This document shows, piece after piece, positions 49,453 to 58,038 of a stretch of 64,000 bases of DNA. A model generated the notes under the pieces. It did no database searches. It was not told the origin of the DNA and saw nothing but the letters and a program-made list of their open reading frames with translations. Numbering within the stretch: position 1 is the stretch's first letter; the number at the start of each line of letters is the position of its first letter. This stretch comes from Sphingomonadales bacterium. GTDB lineage: Bacteria; Pseudomonadota; Alphaproteobacteria; Sphingomonadales; Sphingomonadaceae. Both the position numbers and the translations under genes were made by a program. The DNA is taken from positions 62,001-126,000 of the forward strand of contig SBGG01000029.1 in NCBI GenBank assembly GCA_006226685.1, given 5' to 3'.

Positions 49453-50916
49453 TCAGCGACGCGGACCGGTTCGGGCAAGGAGTCGATCGACTCTGGCCCG
49501 AACAAAAGCAAAGATGGATTCCAGCGCTTTTTTCTCCCGTATCCCCAATGCCGCCAGCAACATTGCAGCAACCAGCAATGCCAGCAGAGCATCTATTGTC
49601 CGCCCTGATGAAAAGGTAAACGCAAAGATAATGAAAGCAAGGCCGATGAGTGCGAAATGCAGGATACGCACGATATTGTGCCAGGCCTCGCGCGCGCCGT
49701 TTTCGGCCACGATAAAGGCCGAAATGGCTAATGCCAGCAGATCCCCGATGATAAGCCCGCCGATCAGGCCGGACATGCCCCCCCAGATATGCTGCCCGGC
49801 GATCGCCATGGGAAAGATGAGAAGGCGGATCAGATTATTGGCAAGAACCTGGCGACTCTTGCCGTTGGCAAGGGATATGGTGGTCAGCCAGGACCGCGCC
49901 AGGCGCGTTACCTGCATGACGCCGACGAGAACGATCAGTGGCAAAGGCTGATAAAAATCAGCCCCGAACATCAGGGGGATCATGAAGGGGGCGAAGAGGA
50001 TGAAGCCTGTCAGCATGATCGCCATACAGATCAGAAGTTCGCCGATCATCAAATTGGTCTGTCGGGCCTGTTCGCGCGGATCGAGGCGCGCTCCTGCGAT
50101 CAGGGGCAGGTACATGCCTTCGAAGAAGCGCTGTATGATCGAAATCGGATAATAGATCAGCAGCAATACGACCGAATAATGGCCCAGTTCCACCACGCTC
50201 AATCGCGTTGCGACCAGCATGCGATCGCCCTGCATCGTCGCGAACAGCAACAGGCCGTTGAAGAGCAGGGGGAAGCCGAAACGGGCGAGGCTGGCATTAT
50301 ATTCTTCTGCCAGTCCGATTTCATAAGGGCGTTCGGCCTTCCAGTGAGAAATTAGAACATAGCCGATGGATCGGGCGATCAGACCGTAGGCGATGGCCGT
50401 GAAGTCGCCGATGATGATGGCGGCGGCGGATACGATGATGAGGCTCAGCACATCGCCGAACGACAGCCAGCCTTCGGCGGCGTAATTTTGTTCCCGCTGG
50501 AACCGACGGACATCATAATGCATGAAGCCCTGTATCAACGGGGCGAGGGCCAATATCCGGAACCCGTGGGCCAGGGCCTGCTGACCGAAATAGGCCGCCA
50601 GCCAGGGCGCGATCAGAAACAGGGCGAGCGCGGTGAGGATTCCCCGGCCAATACTTGCAAGGTGGACGAGACGTTGTGCTTTCGGATCGTCTCCGTCGGC
50701 ATCCTGTATCAGGAAGCGATCCATACCGGCATTGGTGACGGAATCGAAAAATTGCGATGTCAGAACGAGAATGGCGACGAGGCCGAGCTGTTCCGGACCA
50801 AGGAGGCGCGCGAGTATCGAAAACCGCAGAAAGGCTGCGACCGAAGATAATATCTGCCCGAATAGAAATATTTTTACGCCTCGGCGAGGGGCGGGCGGGG
50901 CTGATATATCGGACAT
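49453..50916 (-). CDS. Lipid-linked oligosaccharide flippase, Wzx/MOP family
   Basis: About 487 residues from the ATG at 50916; a TTG 12 codons earlier has no ribosome site. The protein has 12-14 membrane helices, with the family start FLFGQILSSVAAFLRFSILA and RLLGPEQLGLVAIL. YDVRRFQREQNYAAEGWLSF is another polysaccharide-transporter signature. RFFEGMYLPLIAGA lies mid-protein. It would flip undecaprenyl-linked repeat units across the inner membrane for the Wzy-type polymerase. Confidence 0.9.
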   Translation of the reverse strand: MSDISAPPAPRRGVKIFLFGQILSSVAAFLRFSILARLLGPEQLGLVAILVLTSQFFDSVTNAGMDRFLIQDADGDDPKAQRLVHLASIGRGILTALALFLIAPWLAAYFGQQALAHGFRILALAPLIQGFMHYDVRRFQREQNYAAEGWLSFGDVLSLIIVSAAAIIIGDFTAIAYGLIARSIGYVLISHWKAERPYEIGLAEEYNASLARFGFPLLFNGLLLFATMQGDRMLVATRLSVVELGHYSVVLLLIYYPISIIQRFFEGMYLPLIAGARLDPREQARQTNLMIGELLICMAIMLTGFILFAPFMIPLMFGADFYQPLPLIVLVGVMQVTRLARSWLTTISLANGKSRQVLANNLIRLLIFPMAIAGQHIWGGMSGLIGGLIIGDLLALAISAFIVAENGAREAWHNIVRILHFALIGLAFIIFAFTFSSGRTIDALLALLVAAMLLAALGIREKKALESIFAFVRARVDRLLARTGPRR

Positions 50917-51145
50917 GGAGAAGCGTCTTGGCCTAGTATTTTCTGCTGTCAACCGGTTGGTAGGGTATGAATGGCATAACAGGGAATATGCCGTCCATGC
51001 GGTATGGCGGCTTTCCGCCTGCGAATTGGTGGTTTTCGGTCAATCGCCTTTATGCGATAGCGCCACAGCGATGAACGTGCCCGTTGCCGGGGCTCGGGCG
51101 AAGGATAAAAGTCAGGGGATGGCAGGCCCCGATGCGGAGTGTGGG

Positions 51146-51385
51146 ATGGAAACAGTCTATGACTGGGTCACCGTAGGGATGTTTGCCGTATTGATTGTGC
51201 TGCTGCTGCATCGTTCTTCGATGGAGGAGCCGCCGGATTCGCTTTGGGCCTATCTGCCGCCTGCTGCGGGCTGCGCGCTTGGCAATCAACTCGGCAATGC
51301 CGATGAACATGCGATGGCGATCATCGTGCTGGCGGGTGTGGTTATCTATTTCTTCCTTGTTCTGAAACCGCAGTTTCGCTGGTAG
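51146..51385 (+). CDS. XrtV sorting system accessory protein
   Basis: The 79-residue protein starts at the ATG at 51146, with CGGAG 6 bases upstream. It begins METVYDWVTVGMFAVLIVLL (one membrane helix), has SLWAYLPPAAGCALGNQLGN and ends in a second membrane helix and LVLKPQFRW. I recognise this as the small accessory protein that accompanies exosortase V loci; the exosortase itself is at 56394-57335. Its function is unknown. A longer upstream frame overlaps wzx and is a shadow. Confidence 0.75.
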   Translation: METVYDWVTVGMFAVLIVLLLHRSSMEEPPDSLWAYLPPAAGCALGNQLGNADEHAMAIIVLAGVVIYFFLVLKPQFRW

Positions 51386-51775
51386 GGCAAGATAGTTTCC
51401 GCGTCGTGGAGAAATAGCTGGCTGTGTTGTGCGGCACAGATGTTTTTCGTCGGCGTGTCAGGAAGATATGGTGCGGATCGGTCGCCGCCTCCACCGAAGA
51501 ATCGGAGCTTCCTCGGCAGTATCTGGTCAGAATTTTCTGGTACCGGCGGAAATGTTACGGCTTTTGACGACTATTCCGGTCGTTGACCATGTAGTTTCTT
51601 TCCGGCCAGGCCGATGCTGATCGTGGAGAGGAGTAATATTCGTCAACCAGTGGCGGATATAAGTGCGGTTAATATGATTCGGCCTATCGGTCGGATCGGA
51701 ACAGAAGGGATGTCGGGGCGTCTGATTCGGGAACGAATGTTCGAAGGCGTGAACGGCGATTGAAAGGCGATCTTT
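51386..51775. other. Gap before the ATPase gene, possible 49-codon ORF
   Basis: Most of this 390-base gap looks non-coding and should hold the promoter of the plus-strand ATPase-acetyltransferase-glycosyltransferase operon. A small frame at 51614-51763 (49 codons, ATG with AGG nearby) ends 12 bases before the ATPase start; its product is Arg/Gly-rich with no recognisable motif, so I would not call it a gene without further evidence. Confidence 0.3.
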
Positions 51776-53194
51776 ATGGCTTGGTATTCCTGGTTGTTTC
51801 CCTGGCGCGCGAAGCGACGCAAGGCCCGCCCGGGACAGAGGGCGATATATGGCGATGTGGGTGCGCTCCGCGGGGGCCGTGCCGACCGCTCTTCCAGGCT
51901 GGAGAAGAAGCTGCCGCATTTCCATGCAATGGCAGGTGATACCGGTCGCAGCCGTCGCGGCGGAACGCTGGAGCAGATCCGGTCGAATATCCGTAATGCC
52001 TTCACACCGTCCTTGCCGGTGGCCCGGGCCGGCATGTTCGCTGGTCGGGTCGAGGTGCTGCGCACTCTGATCCAGTCCATCGAGGATCAGCAGCTTCATG
52101 TCGTCGTCTATGGCGAACGCGGGATCGGCAAGACGTCCCTGTTGCACATATTCAGCCAGATCGCACGGGACGCGCGCTATATCGTCCGCTATGCTTCCTG
52201 TGGTGAGGATACCGATTTCAGCGGGTTTTTCCGCTCGATCATGAAGGATATTCCGCTTCTCTATCATGGGGATTTCGCGCCGACTTCGGAAGAAACCGAA
52301 AAGGGGCGATCGCTGGCGGATCTGCTGCCCGAAGGGGAGCTGACCGTTGCGCAGGTCAGCGAGGTGTTCGGGCGCCTCGCCGGCACGCGCGTGCTGCTTC
52401 TCCTCGATGAATTCGATCGCGCCAGCGCGCCCGGTTTCCGCCGGGCCATCGCCGAACTCATCAAGAATCTTTCGGATCGTTCGGTCTGTGTCCAGCTCGT
52501 GATCGCCGGGGTCGCCTCCAATCTGACCGAACTGATCGAGCATATCCCGTCGATCCGCCGGAATATATTGGGGCTGCAGCTTCCCAATATGGAAAAGACG
52601 GAGATCGAGGAACTGATTCACAATGGCGAAGCGGTCTGTGGCCTGCGCTATGACGAGCAGGTGGTGGAAACCATTACCGCAGTGGCCCACGGGTCGCCCT
52701 ATGTTGCCAGCCTGATTTGTCAGCATGCCGGGATTTATGCGCTCGATCGCGAGGCGGTAACGGTTGAGAAGGCGGATGTCCTTGCCGCAGTGAAGCGCGC
52801 TCTGGCGGAACTGGAACAGCGCGTGTCGCCTCGCAGTCTGTTTGCGATCGCCAATGCCCGCACCGCCCATTATGGTGCCCGCCTCGGTTTGCTTGCTCGT
52901 GCGGTCCTCAATACCGGTGGGCGTTTCCAGCTCGATCAGGTCGAGGCGGTTATCGAACGCAATGAAGCGGGACGCGCTTTTCTGGACAAGATGGTCAACC
53001 AATATGGGCTGATCAAAAAGGTCGAGAATGTCCCCGGCGAAGTATATGAGTTCGCTGAGGATGGTGTGGCCGTCTATCTCTGGATGAGTTTTGCCGATGG
53101 TTATTTCGCGGCGGAACCGGATTTTGGCGACAACTCCAGACCGCTTGCCGAAGTGACCCGGATTCTGGAAACCAACATATCCCGCGTCGGTTGA
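51776..53194 (+). CDS. P-loop AAA-type ATPase of the polysaccharide locus, unknown function
   Basis: This 472-residue protein has a basic, Trp-rich N-terminus (WYSWLFPWRAKRRK) that may sit on the membrane. Its Orc1/ExeA-like ATPase domain has P-loop GERGIGKT (113-120), Walker B LLLLDEFD (207-214) and a sensor-like VIAGVASNL. A winged-helix-like region follows (about 330-440). The ribosome site AAGGCGAT precedes the ATG. It heads an operon with an O-acetyltransferase and two glycosyltransferases. A regulatory or assembly role is possible; nothing in the sequence names one. Confidence 0.75.
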   Translation: MAWYSWLFPWRAKRRKARPGQRAIYGDVGALRGGRADRSSRLEKKLPHFHAMAGDTGRSRRGGTLEQIRSNIRNAFTPSLPVARAGMFAGRVEVLRTLIQSIEDQQLHVVVYGERGIGKTSLLHIFSQIARDARYIVRYASCGEDTDFSGFFRSIMKDIPLLYHGDFAPTSEETEKGRSLADLLPEGELTVAQVSEVFGRLAGTRVLLLLDEFDRASAPGFRRAIAELIKNLSDRSVCVQLVIAGVASNLTELIEHIPSIRRNILGLQLPNMEKTEIEELIHNGEAVCGLRYDEQVVETITAVAHGSPYVASLICQHAGIYALDREAVTVEKADVLAAVKRALAELEQRVSPRSLFAIANARTAHYGARLGLLARAVLNTGGRFQLDQVEAVIERNEAGRAFLDKMVNQYGLIKKVENVPGEVYEFAEDGVAVYLWMSFADGYFAAEPDFGDNSRPLAEVTRILETNISRVG

Positions 53195-53198
53195 TATT

Positions 53199-53843
53199 GT
53201 GCTTGCCGCGCTGATCGAGAAGATTCGCCTTAAATTCTGGCTGCGCGATCAGTATCGGAATGAGAAGCTGCGCGCCTATTTCCGGGAGCGCTATCGCATC
53301 GATGTCGGCTATTACAGCTATGGCTGTTTCGATCGTTGGCGCATGACCGGGCCGATCCGGGTAGGGCGCTATTGTTCGATCGCCAACAGCGTCCGTTCGG
53401 TTCCGATCAACCATCCCTATGATGCGATGACGACCCACCCGGCCCTGTATGAGCGCAAATTCGGTGTGGTCGATGAGGATATAAGCTGGGACGAGGTTCT
53501 CGTGATCGAGGATGATGTCTGGATTGCGCATAATGTGGTGATTCTACCCGGTTGTAAGCATATCGGGCGGGGAGCGATTATCGGTGCCGGTGCAATAGTG
53601 ACCCGCAATGTGGCGCCCTATAGCATCATGGTCGGCAATCCCGCGCGCAGGCTGAGGGATCGGTTCGAACCCGAAATGATCGAGGCTCTGGAAGCGAGCC
53701 GCTGGTGGGAAATGGATGCGCGGCAATTGCGCGATCTGGTGCAGGATCGGCCGGATCTGGTCTTTCACCCGACCGTAGGGGCTATTCGGGGCTGGGTCGA
53801 TAAGCGTGGGGCCGCTGAGGCCAGGGTGGTTTCGCGACCATGA
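53199..53843 (+). CDS. CatB-like hexapeptide O-acetyltransferase
   Basis: The 214-residue protein is read from a GTG at 53199, 5 bases after the ATPase stop. The beta-helix hexapeptides cover about 45-155, with VGRYCSIANSVRSVPINHP (His as catalytic base region), VIEDDVWIAHNVVILPGCKH and IIGAGAIVTRNVAPYSIMVG, then NPARRLRDRF, the standard end of xenobiotic-acetyltransferase-type folds. It probably acetylates a sugar in the polymer pathway. It overlaps the next gene by ATGA. Confidence 0.9.
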   Translation: MLAALIEKIRLKFWLRDQYRNEKLRAYFRERYRIDVGYYSYGCFDRWRMTGPIRVGRYCSIANSVRSVPINHPYDAMTTHPALYERKFGVVDEDISWDEVLVIEDDVWIAHNVVILPGCKHIGRGAIIGAGAIVTRNVAPYSIMVGNPARRLRDRFEPEMIEALEASRWWEMDARQLRDLVQDRPDLVFHPTVGAIRGWVDKRGAAEARVVSRP

Positions 53844-54721
53844 CCGTTCCCATGCCGTCTGTAAGTGTTATCGTTCCGCACTATAACGACCTTGACCGAC
53901 TGGACCAGTGTCTGGCCGCGCTGGAGGCGCAGACCATGCCACGTTCGGACTATGAGATATTGGTTGCCGACAATGGCACGCCCGCCGGTCTCGATGCGGT
54001 TCGGGCGGTGGTGCGGAACCGTGCGCGGTTGATAGAGGCCCCGGTACAGGGGGCAGGGCCTGCCCGCAATGCCGGAGCGGCGGAGGCGCAGGGCCGGATA
54101 TTGGCGTTCACCGATTGCGATTGCGTGCCGGAAGCCAACTGGCTGGAGGAAGGCGTGCGGGCGCTTGACATGGCGGATTTCGTCGGCGGGCGGATGACAG
54201 TGACGGTTCGGTCACCGGGCCATATGAGCGCCGCCGAGGCGTTCGAGACGGTGTTCGCATTTCAGAACCGGTCCTATGTGCTGAAAAAACATTTCACGGT
54301 GACGGCCAATCTGTTCTGCCCGGCCGCGCTGTTCAGGGCCGTCGGCCCCTTTCGGACCGAGGTGTCCGAAGATAAGGAATGGTGCCTGCGCGCCCGCGAT
54401 AAAGGCTATCGCATCGGCTATGCGGAGAAGGCGGTGGTGGCCCATCCCGCACGCCGGAACTGGCCGGAATTGAAAAGAAAATGGCAACGCATGAGTGCGG
54501 AAAGCTATGCGCTGATGCGCGAGCGGAACGGGAGCCGGCTGTGCTGGCTGTTGCGGACCTGGGCGCTGCCCTTGTCGATCCTTCCTCATGCGGTGTGTAC
54601 GTTGACCGATGATCGCCTGCCCGCCGTCCGGGATCGGGCCGGAGCAGTCGGCATGTTGATACTGTCCCGGTTATGGCGCTTCGCGGAGGGCCATCGGCTG
54701 TTGCTGCGGCGAGGAAGATAG
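53840..54721 (+). CDS. Glycosyltransferase family 2
   Basis: A 293-residue GT-A enzyme with SVSVIVPHYNDLDRLDQCL at the start, LVADNG, RNAGAAEAQGRILAFTD and the DxD motif at residues 92-94 (TDCDCVPE). The acceptor-side SEDKEWCLRARDKG has the expected Glu-Asp pair. No membrane anchor is present except possible weak C-terminal hydrophobicity, so it is cytosolic or peripheral. The sugar donor cannot be read from the sequence. It overlaps the acetyltransferase gene by 4 bases. Confidence 0.9.
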   Translation: MTVPMPSVSVIVPHYNDLDRLDQCLAALEAQTMPRSDYEILVADNGTPAGLDAVRAVVRNRARLIEAPVQGAGPARNAGAAEAQGRILAFTDCDCVPEANWLEEGVRALDMADFVGGRMTVTVRSPGHMSAAEAFETVFAFQNRSYVLKKHFTVTANLFCPAALFRAVGPFRTEVSEDKEWCLRARDKGYRIGYAEKAVVAHPARRNWPELKRKWQRMSAESYALMRERNGSRLCWLLRTWALPLSILPHAVCTLTDDRLPAVRDRAGAVGMLILSRLWRFAEGHRLLLRRGR

Positions 54722-54729
54722 GCGCGGCC

Positions 54730-55647
54730 ATGCATGTCACCATCTGTATCGTTGCGTTTCGCAATGCCGATGAGGTTGCCCGCTGCGTGGCCGCGCTGAC
54801 GCGCCAGAGCTACGCCGACCATGATATTGTCATTTGCGAAAATGGCGGGGAGGAGGCCTGGCGGGCGCTTGAAAAAGCGGTGGCTGCGGTCCGTCCGTTG
54901 GATCCGCAGGTGCGTTGCCTGCTGGCTGGCGGCAATCTCGGTTATGCGGGGGGCGTTAACCATTGCATCCGCGCCAGTGGCGACAGTGATGGATGGTGGA
55001 TCGTCAACCCCGATACCGAGCCGCACCCCGATGCGTTGCGTGCACTGGTGGAGCGCCTGGCGCGGGGCGATTGCCATGCCGTGGGCGGGATATTGCACCA
55101 TGCCGACGGGCGGGTGCAGGCCTATGGAGGGCGCTGGCGTCCGATGCTGGCCCGGTCCGAATCCATCGGTCACGGCCATGCTCTGGGGGAGCAGGTCGAC
55201 GCGGCGGCGGTGGAAGCGCGCATGAATTATATATTGGGCGCGTCGATGCTGGTCGGGCGGAATCTGGTGGATAGGGTCGGCCTGATGCGGGAGGATTATT
55301 TCCTCTATTGCGAGGAAGTGGAGTGGGCGCTGCGCGCGGGCGCGCACGGGCTTAAACTGGGGTTTGCCCCGGAATCCCTCGTTTGCCATGGGCAGGGGGG
55401 AACGACCGGGTCGGCCGATCCGATCCGCCGCCGTCCGCGCTTGCCGATTTATCTTGATGAACGCAACAAGATCAATGTGGTGCACGACACCACGCCACTT
55501 TGGCTGGTGGTGGCGATACCGGCAGCCTTGCTATTGCTGACGATGCGCTATGCGGCGCGTGGGGCGTGGCGCCAATGGGGCTATGCGCTGTCGGGCTGGC
55601 TGGCCGGCGTGACCGGGCGAAGAGGACTCCCTCCCTGGATGCGGTGA
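54730..55647 (+). CDS. Glycosyltransferase family 2, WbbL/rhamnosyltransferase-like
   Basis: About 305 residues from the ATG at 54730, 8 bases after the preceding gene; a longer frame overlaps that gene and starts poorly. Motifs are VTICIVAFRNADEVARCVAA, CENGG, GGNLGYAGGVNHCI, VNPDTEPHPDAL (the DxD-like NPDT at 93-96) and DYFLYCEEVEWALRA. This pattern is that of WbbL-type rhamnosyltransferases, which agrees with the dTDP-rhamnose genes in the locus. A C-terminal hydrophobic stretch (about 255-275) could hold it to the membrane. Confidence 0.9.
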   Translation: MHVTICIVAFRNADEVARCVAALTRQSYADHDIVICENGGEEAWRALEKAVAAVRPLDPQVRCLLAGGNLGYAGGVNHCIRASGDSDGWWIVNPDTEPHPDALRALVERLARGDCHAVGGILHHADGRVQAYGGRWRPMLARSESIGHGHALGEQVDAAAVEARMNYILGASMLVGRNLVDRVGLMREDYFLYCEEVEWALRAGAHGLKLGFAPESLVCHGQGGTTGSADPIRRRPRLPIYLDERNKINVVHDTTPLWLVVAIPAALLLLTMRYAARGAWRQWGYALSGWLAGVTGRRGLPPWMR

Positions 55648-55683
55648 CATCCGCCACCGCATCTCGTTCATTTGCCCGGTAAT

Positions 55684-56397
55684 TTATCGTGTAATGCTGG
55701 CATTGCGCGCCATTGCTTCGGCCCGGCCCGTGCCGATCAGGACATTGCGCTTGTCCGGTGCCATGCCCGCGATAAGGCTGGCGAGAAATTGCTCGATTTC
55801 ATCATATTGGGCCGGTTCACCCATCCGAATGGCCGATGCGCGTACCAGCACGCCGTCACCGATGAAACCGGACATGGCAGTTTTCAAACGGTCGCTACGC
55901 TGTTCTCCGGCGGTGCGTGGAAAATATTCGGCAAGCCGCGTCCAGTAGATGATGTCTTCGATCCGTCCTCCATTGCTGGCGGTCAGGGCGGTCGCCGGCA
56001 GGGGAACGGCACCGGGTACCGGTATATCTACGGATTTCTGGCCGCTGATCGTGAAACCGATGGCGGGGTAACAGCTTTCGGGCCGGTGCAACTGAAGCAG
56101 GTCACTCTGTGACTGGCCATAAGCGATGAGCAGCATCACCACCATATTGTTCGTCGTGTTGACATAGGTCCGCGTAACGGTCTGGCTATACAGGCGGTCG
56201 GCCAGGCTGCCGGGAGTTTTCGGGGTGACAATGTCGCCGCCGTCATGGGATGACCATGGGCCGAAACGGCGGGGGATAATCGTGCCGATTTCCTCATCCT
56301 TCAGCAGGGATTTCAGCTTCCGCGGACGCAATGCCAATCCCGTACCGAGCGCAGCCACGCAGGCTCCGCCAAACAGCAGTTCACGGCGGTCGATCAT
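55684..56397 (-). CDS. epsI: EpsI family protein, exosortase V-associated
   Basis: The 237-residue protein has a Tat-like start (MIDRRELLFGGACVAALG). The EpsI domain carries ARTYVNTT-type RTYVNTTNNMVVMLLIAYG, LLQLHRPESCYPAIGF with the conserved Cys, and a C-terminal GDGVLVRASA strand. EpsI proteins form operons or fusions with exosortases, and some exosortases need them for polymer secretion. It overlaps the exosortase gene by ATGA. Confidence 0.92.
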   Translation of the reverse strand: MIDRRELLFGGACVAALGTGLALRPRKLKSLLKDEEIGTIIPRRFGPWSSHDGGDIVTPKTPGSLADRLYSQTVTRTYVNTTNNMVVMLLIAYGQSQSDLLQLHRPESCYPAIGFTISGQKSVDIPVPGAVPLPATALTASNGGRIEDIIYWTRLAEYFPRTAGEQRSDRLKTAMSGFIGDGVLVRASAIRMGEPAQYDEIEQFLASLIAGMAPDKRNVLIGTGRAEAMARNASITR

Positions 56398-57335
56398 GCG
56401 CCTTCTCCCTTATTCCGCCGATAGCGCAGGAACAGGCGCTGGCAGAGCGCATCGATGCCGAAGACCAGTGCCAGTGCAAAAGCGAACAGCACTATGCCTG
56501 CCGTGACGTGCAGGAAACCCTGGGCCACGCTGTCCCCCGCATAATAGGTCAGGAGAATGAGGATGATGATACGGATGATGTTCGCGATGATTGCGATCGG
56601 CAGGATCATCGCGATCAGGAACAGCGCATACCGCCATGATGCTTTGTGCATGATATAGATATAAAATAGCGAAACCGCAGTCAGGCCGACAATGGAGTTC
56701 ATGCCCGAACAGGCATCTTCTACCAGGAGTTGATATTGGGCGATGTAAATCGTCACGCCTTCGCGGGCGATCGGATAGCCAAGCGCGTAGAGACCGTCTG
56801 TTGCCACATGGGATATGAATTCGCGCAGCGGCGCTGTGAATTTGTCGATCACCCAGCCCGGCGGCGGAACCAGAAACCCCAGATAGACGAACGGAAAGAA
56901 ATTTCGCCGTAATGCGGTGAAGCCGTATAGCCGATAAAAGATGGCGATCATCACGCCATACAGCCCCAGCGCTTCCAGACTGATGAAGTCATAGGCCCGG
57001 CCAAAGGCATAAAGAGGTAATGCTATGGCCAGCAGCAGGGTGATCAGCAGCCAGGAAGGGGGGCTGGCGTCGCGCCGCAAATCAGGCACTATCTGCGTGA
57101 GCAGCCACAGGCCTGTGCCCAGAACGATCGGTCCATGAGCTCCGATTTCCATCGACCATACTTCCCGGCCGAGTTGGGCAATGGTCGGAATCGCCAGTAT
57201 CAAAAAGCCCAAAGCCAGCGGCCAATGCCCGGAAACCCGGCGCAGCCAATCGGAAATGGCGGCCGGGGAGGAGGAGGCGTCACGCGCCGACGATGGGGGA
57301 GGTGCGTTCATCGTCTCGGAAGGGTCAGAATTCAT
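56394..57335 (-). CDS. xrtV: Exosortase V (XrtV)
   Basis: The 313-residue polytopic protein has about eight membrane helices. The exosortase catalytic set is present: Cys209 in EDACSGMNS, Arg255 in ANIIRII and His276 in GFLHVTAG. FVYLGFLVPPPGWVIDKFTAPL is the second conserved block. Exosortases cleave and transfer proteins with PEP-CTERM-like tails; the V class belongs to sphingomonads and comes with EpsI and the small accessory gene seen at 51146. No sorting-tail substrate is visible in the window. The start overlaps the ATPase gene by 11 bases. Confidence 0.92.
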   Translation of the reverse strand: MNSDPSETMNAPPPSSARDASSSPAAISDWLRRVSGHWPLALGFLILAIPTIAQLGREVWSMEIGAHGPIVLGTGLWLLTQIVPDLRRDASPPSWLLITLLLAIALPLYAFGRAYDFISLEALGLYGVMIAIFYRLYGFTALRRNFFPFVYLGFLVPPPGWVIDKFTAPLREFISHVATDGLYALGYPIAREGVTIYIAQYQLLVEDACSGMNSIVGLTAVSLFYIYIMHKASWRYALFLIAMILPIAIIANIIRIIILILLTYYAGDSVAQGFLHVTAGIVLFAFALALVFGIDALCQRLFLRYRRNKGEGA

Positions 57336-58038
57336 TGAGGAAGCTGCCGATGACCTTGGCCCGGTCGCCGGTCAGATCGTCAATCAATGTCTTGATATCC
57401 GAAGTAAATGTCCGGTTCCGACGCGCGACGACCATCGCATAGCGCACCGCGGTAGCAATCCGACGCGAATCGGCCGACAGGTTGCTCGGCGGTGTGTCGA
57501 CGATCGTGACCTCATATTTGCGAAGGCAATGGTCGATGAGGGTGGGAAAGGCCCGGCTCGCCAGCAATTCCTGCGCATTTGGTGTCGCTCCGCCGGCATA
57601 TAGGACCGAGAGATGCGGTATGATGTCGGTCTGAATGACATCGTCCACCGGAAGATAAGGATCGTTGAGACATTGCTGCAGCCCTTCGCACGGGGCATCG
57701 GGCACAATGAAATTCCCGATCGAAGGGGAGCGCATGTCGGCATCGATCAGAAGCGTATCGACACCGGCCATGGCAAGGGCAACCGCCAGATTGACGCTGA
57801 TATAGCTAGCCCCGCTATTTTCCGACGGCGCGCACACCGCAAGCGATCGCCGTCCGTCGCGAATATGCTGGGCCAGCAAATGGGTTCGCAATCCGCTGAT
57901 GGACTCGGCCTGCACCGATCCGGAGTCGGTCATGACAATGATGTCAGATGACAGGTGGAATCCCGAGCGCACCGCGATCGATCCGTTGGAATCCGGGTTT
58001 TCCGGGGTGCCGGTCGGCTTGATGCTGGTTTCGATCAT
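57325..58038 (-). CDS. BY-kinase-like ATPase (CpsD/EpsG type) with altered P-loop
   Basis: A 237-residue protein of the tyrosine-autokinase family that pairs with a separate Wzz-type membrane subunit. Walker A-prime is intact (LLIDADMRSP, Asp99 and Asp101), as is VDTPPSNLSADSR (Walker B). The P-loop reads APSENSGASY, with Ala77 where the Lys of GKS belongs, and the C-terminus lacks the Tyr cluster of classical autokinases. EpsG-like relatives also vary at the Lys. A copolymerase or scaffolding role without strong kinase activity is plausible. It overlaps the Wzz gene by ATGA. Confidence 0.85.
   Translation of the reverse strand: MIETSIKPTGTPENPDSNGSIAVRSGFHLSSDIIVMTDSGSVQAESISGLRTHLLAQHIRDGRRSLAVCAPSENSGASYISVNLAVALAMAGVDTLLIDADMRSPSIGNFIVPDAPCEGLQQCLNDPYLPVDDVIQTDIIPHLSVLYAGGATPNAQELLASRAFPTLIDHCLRKYEVTIVDTPPSNLSADSRRIATAVRYAMVVARRNRTFTSDIKTLIDDLTGDRAKVIGSFLNEF

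Noticed and set aside
50633-51385. 250-codon version of the XrtV accessory gene
   Set aside because: Only the last 79 codons look like protein; the rest overlaps wzx, and a good ribosome site precedes the inner ATG at 51146.
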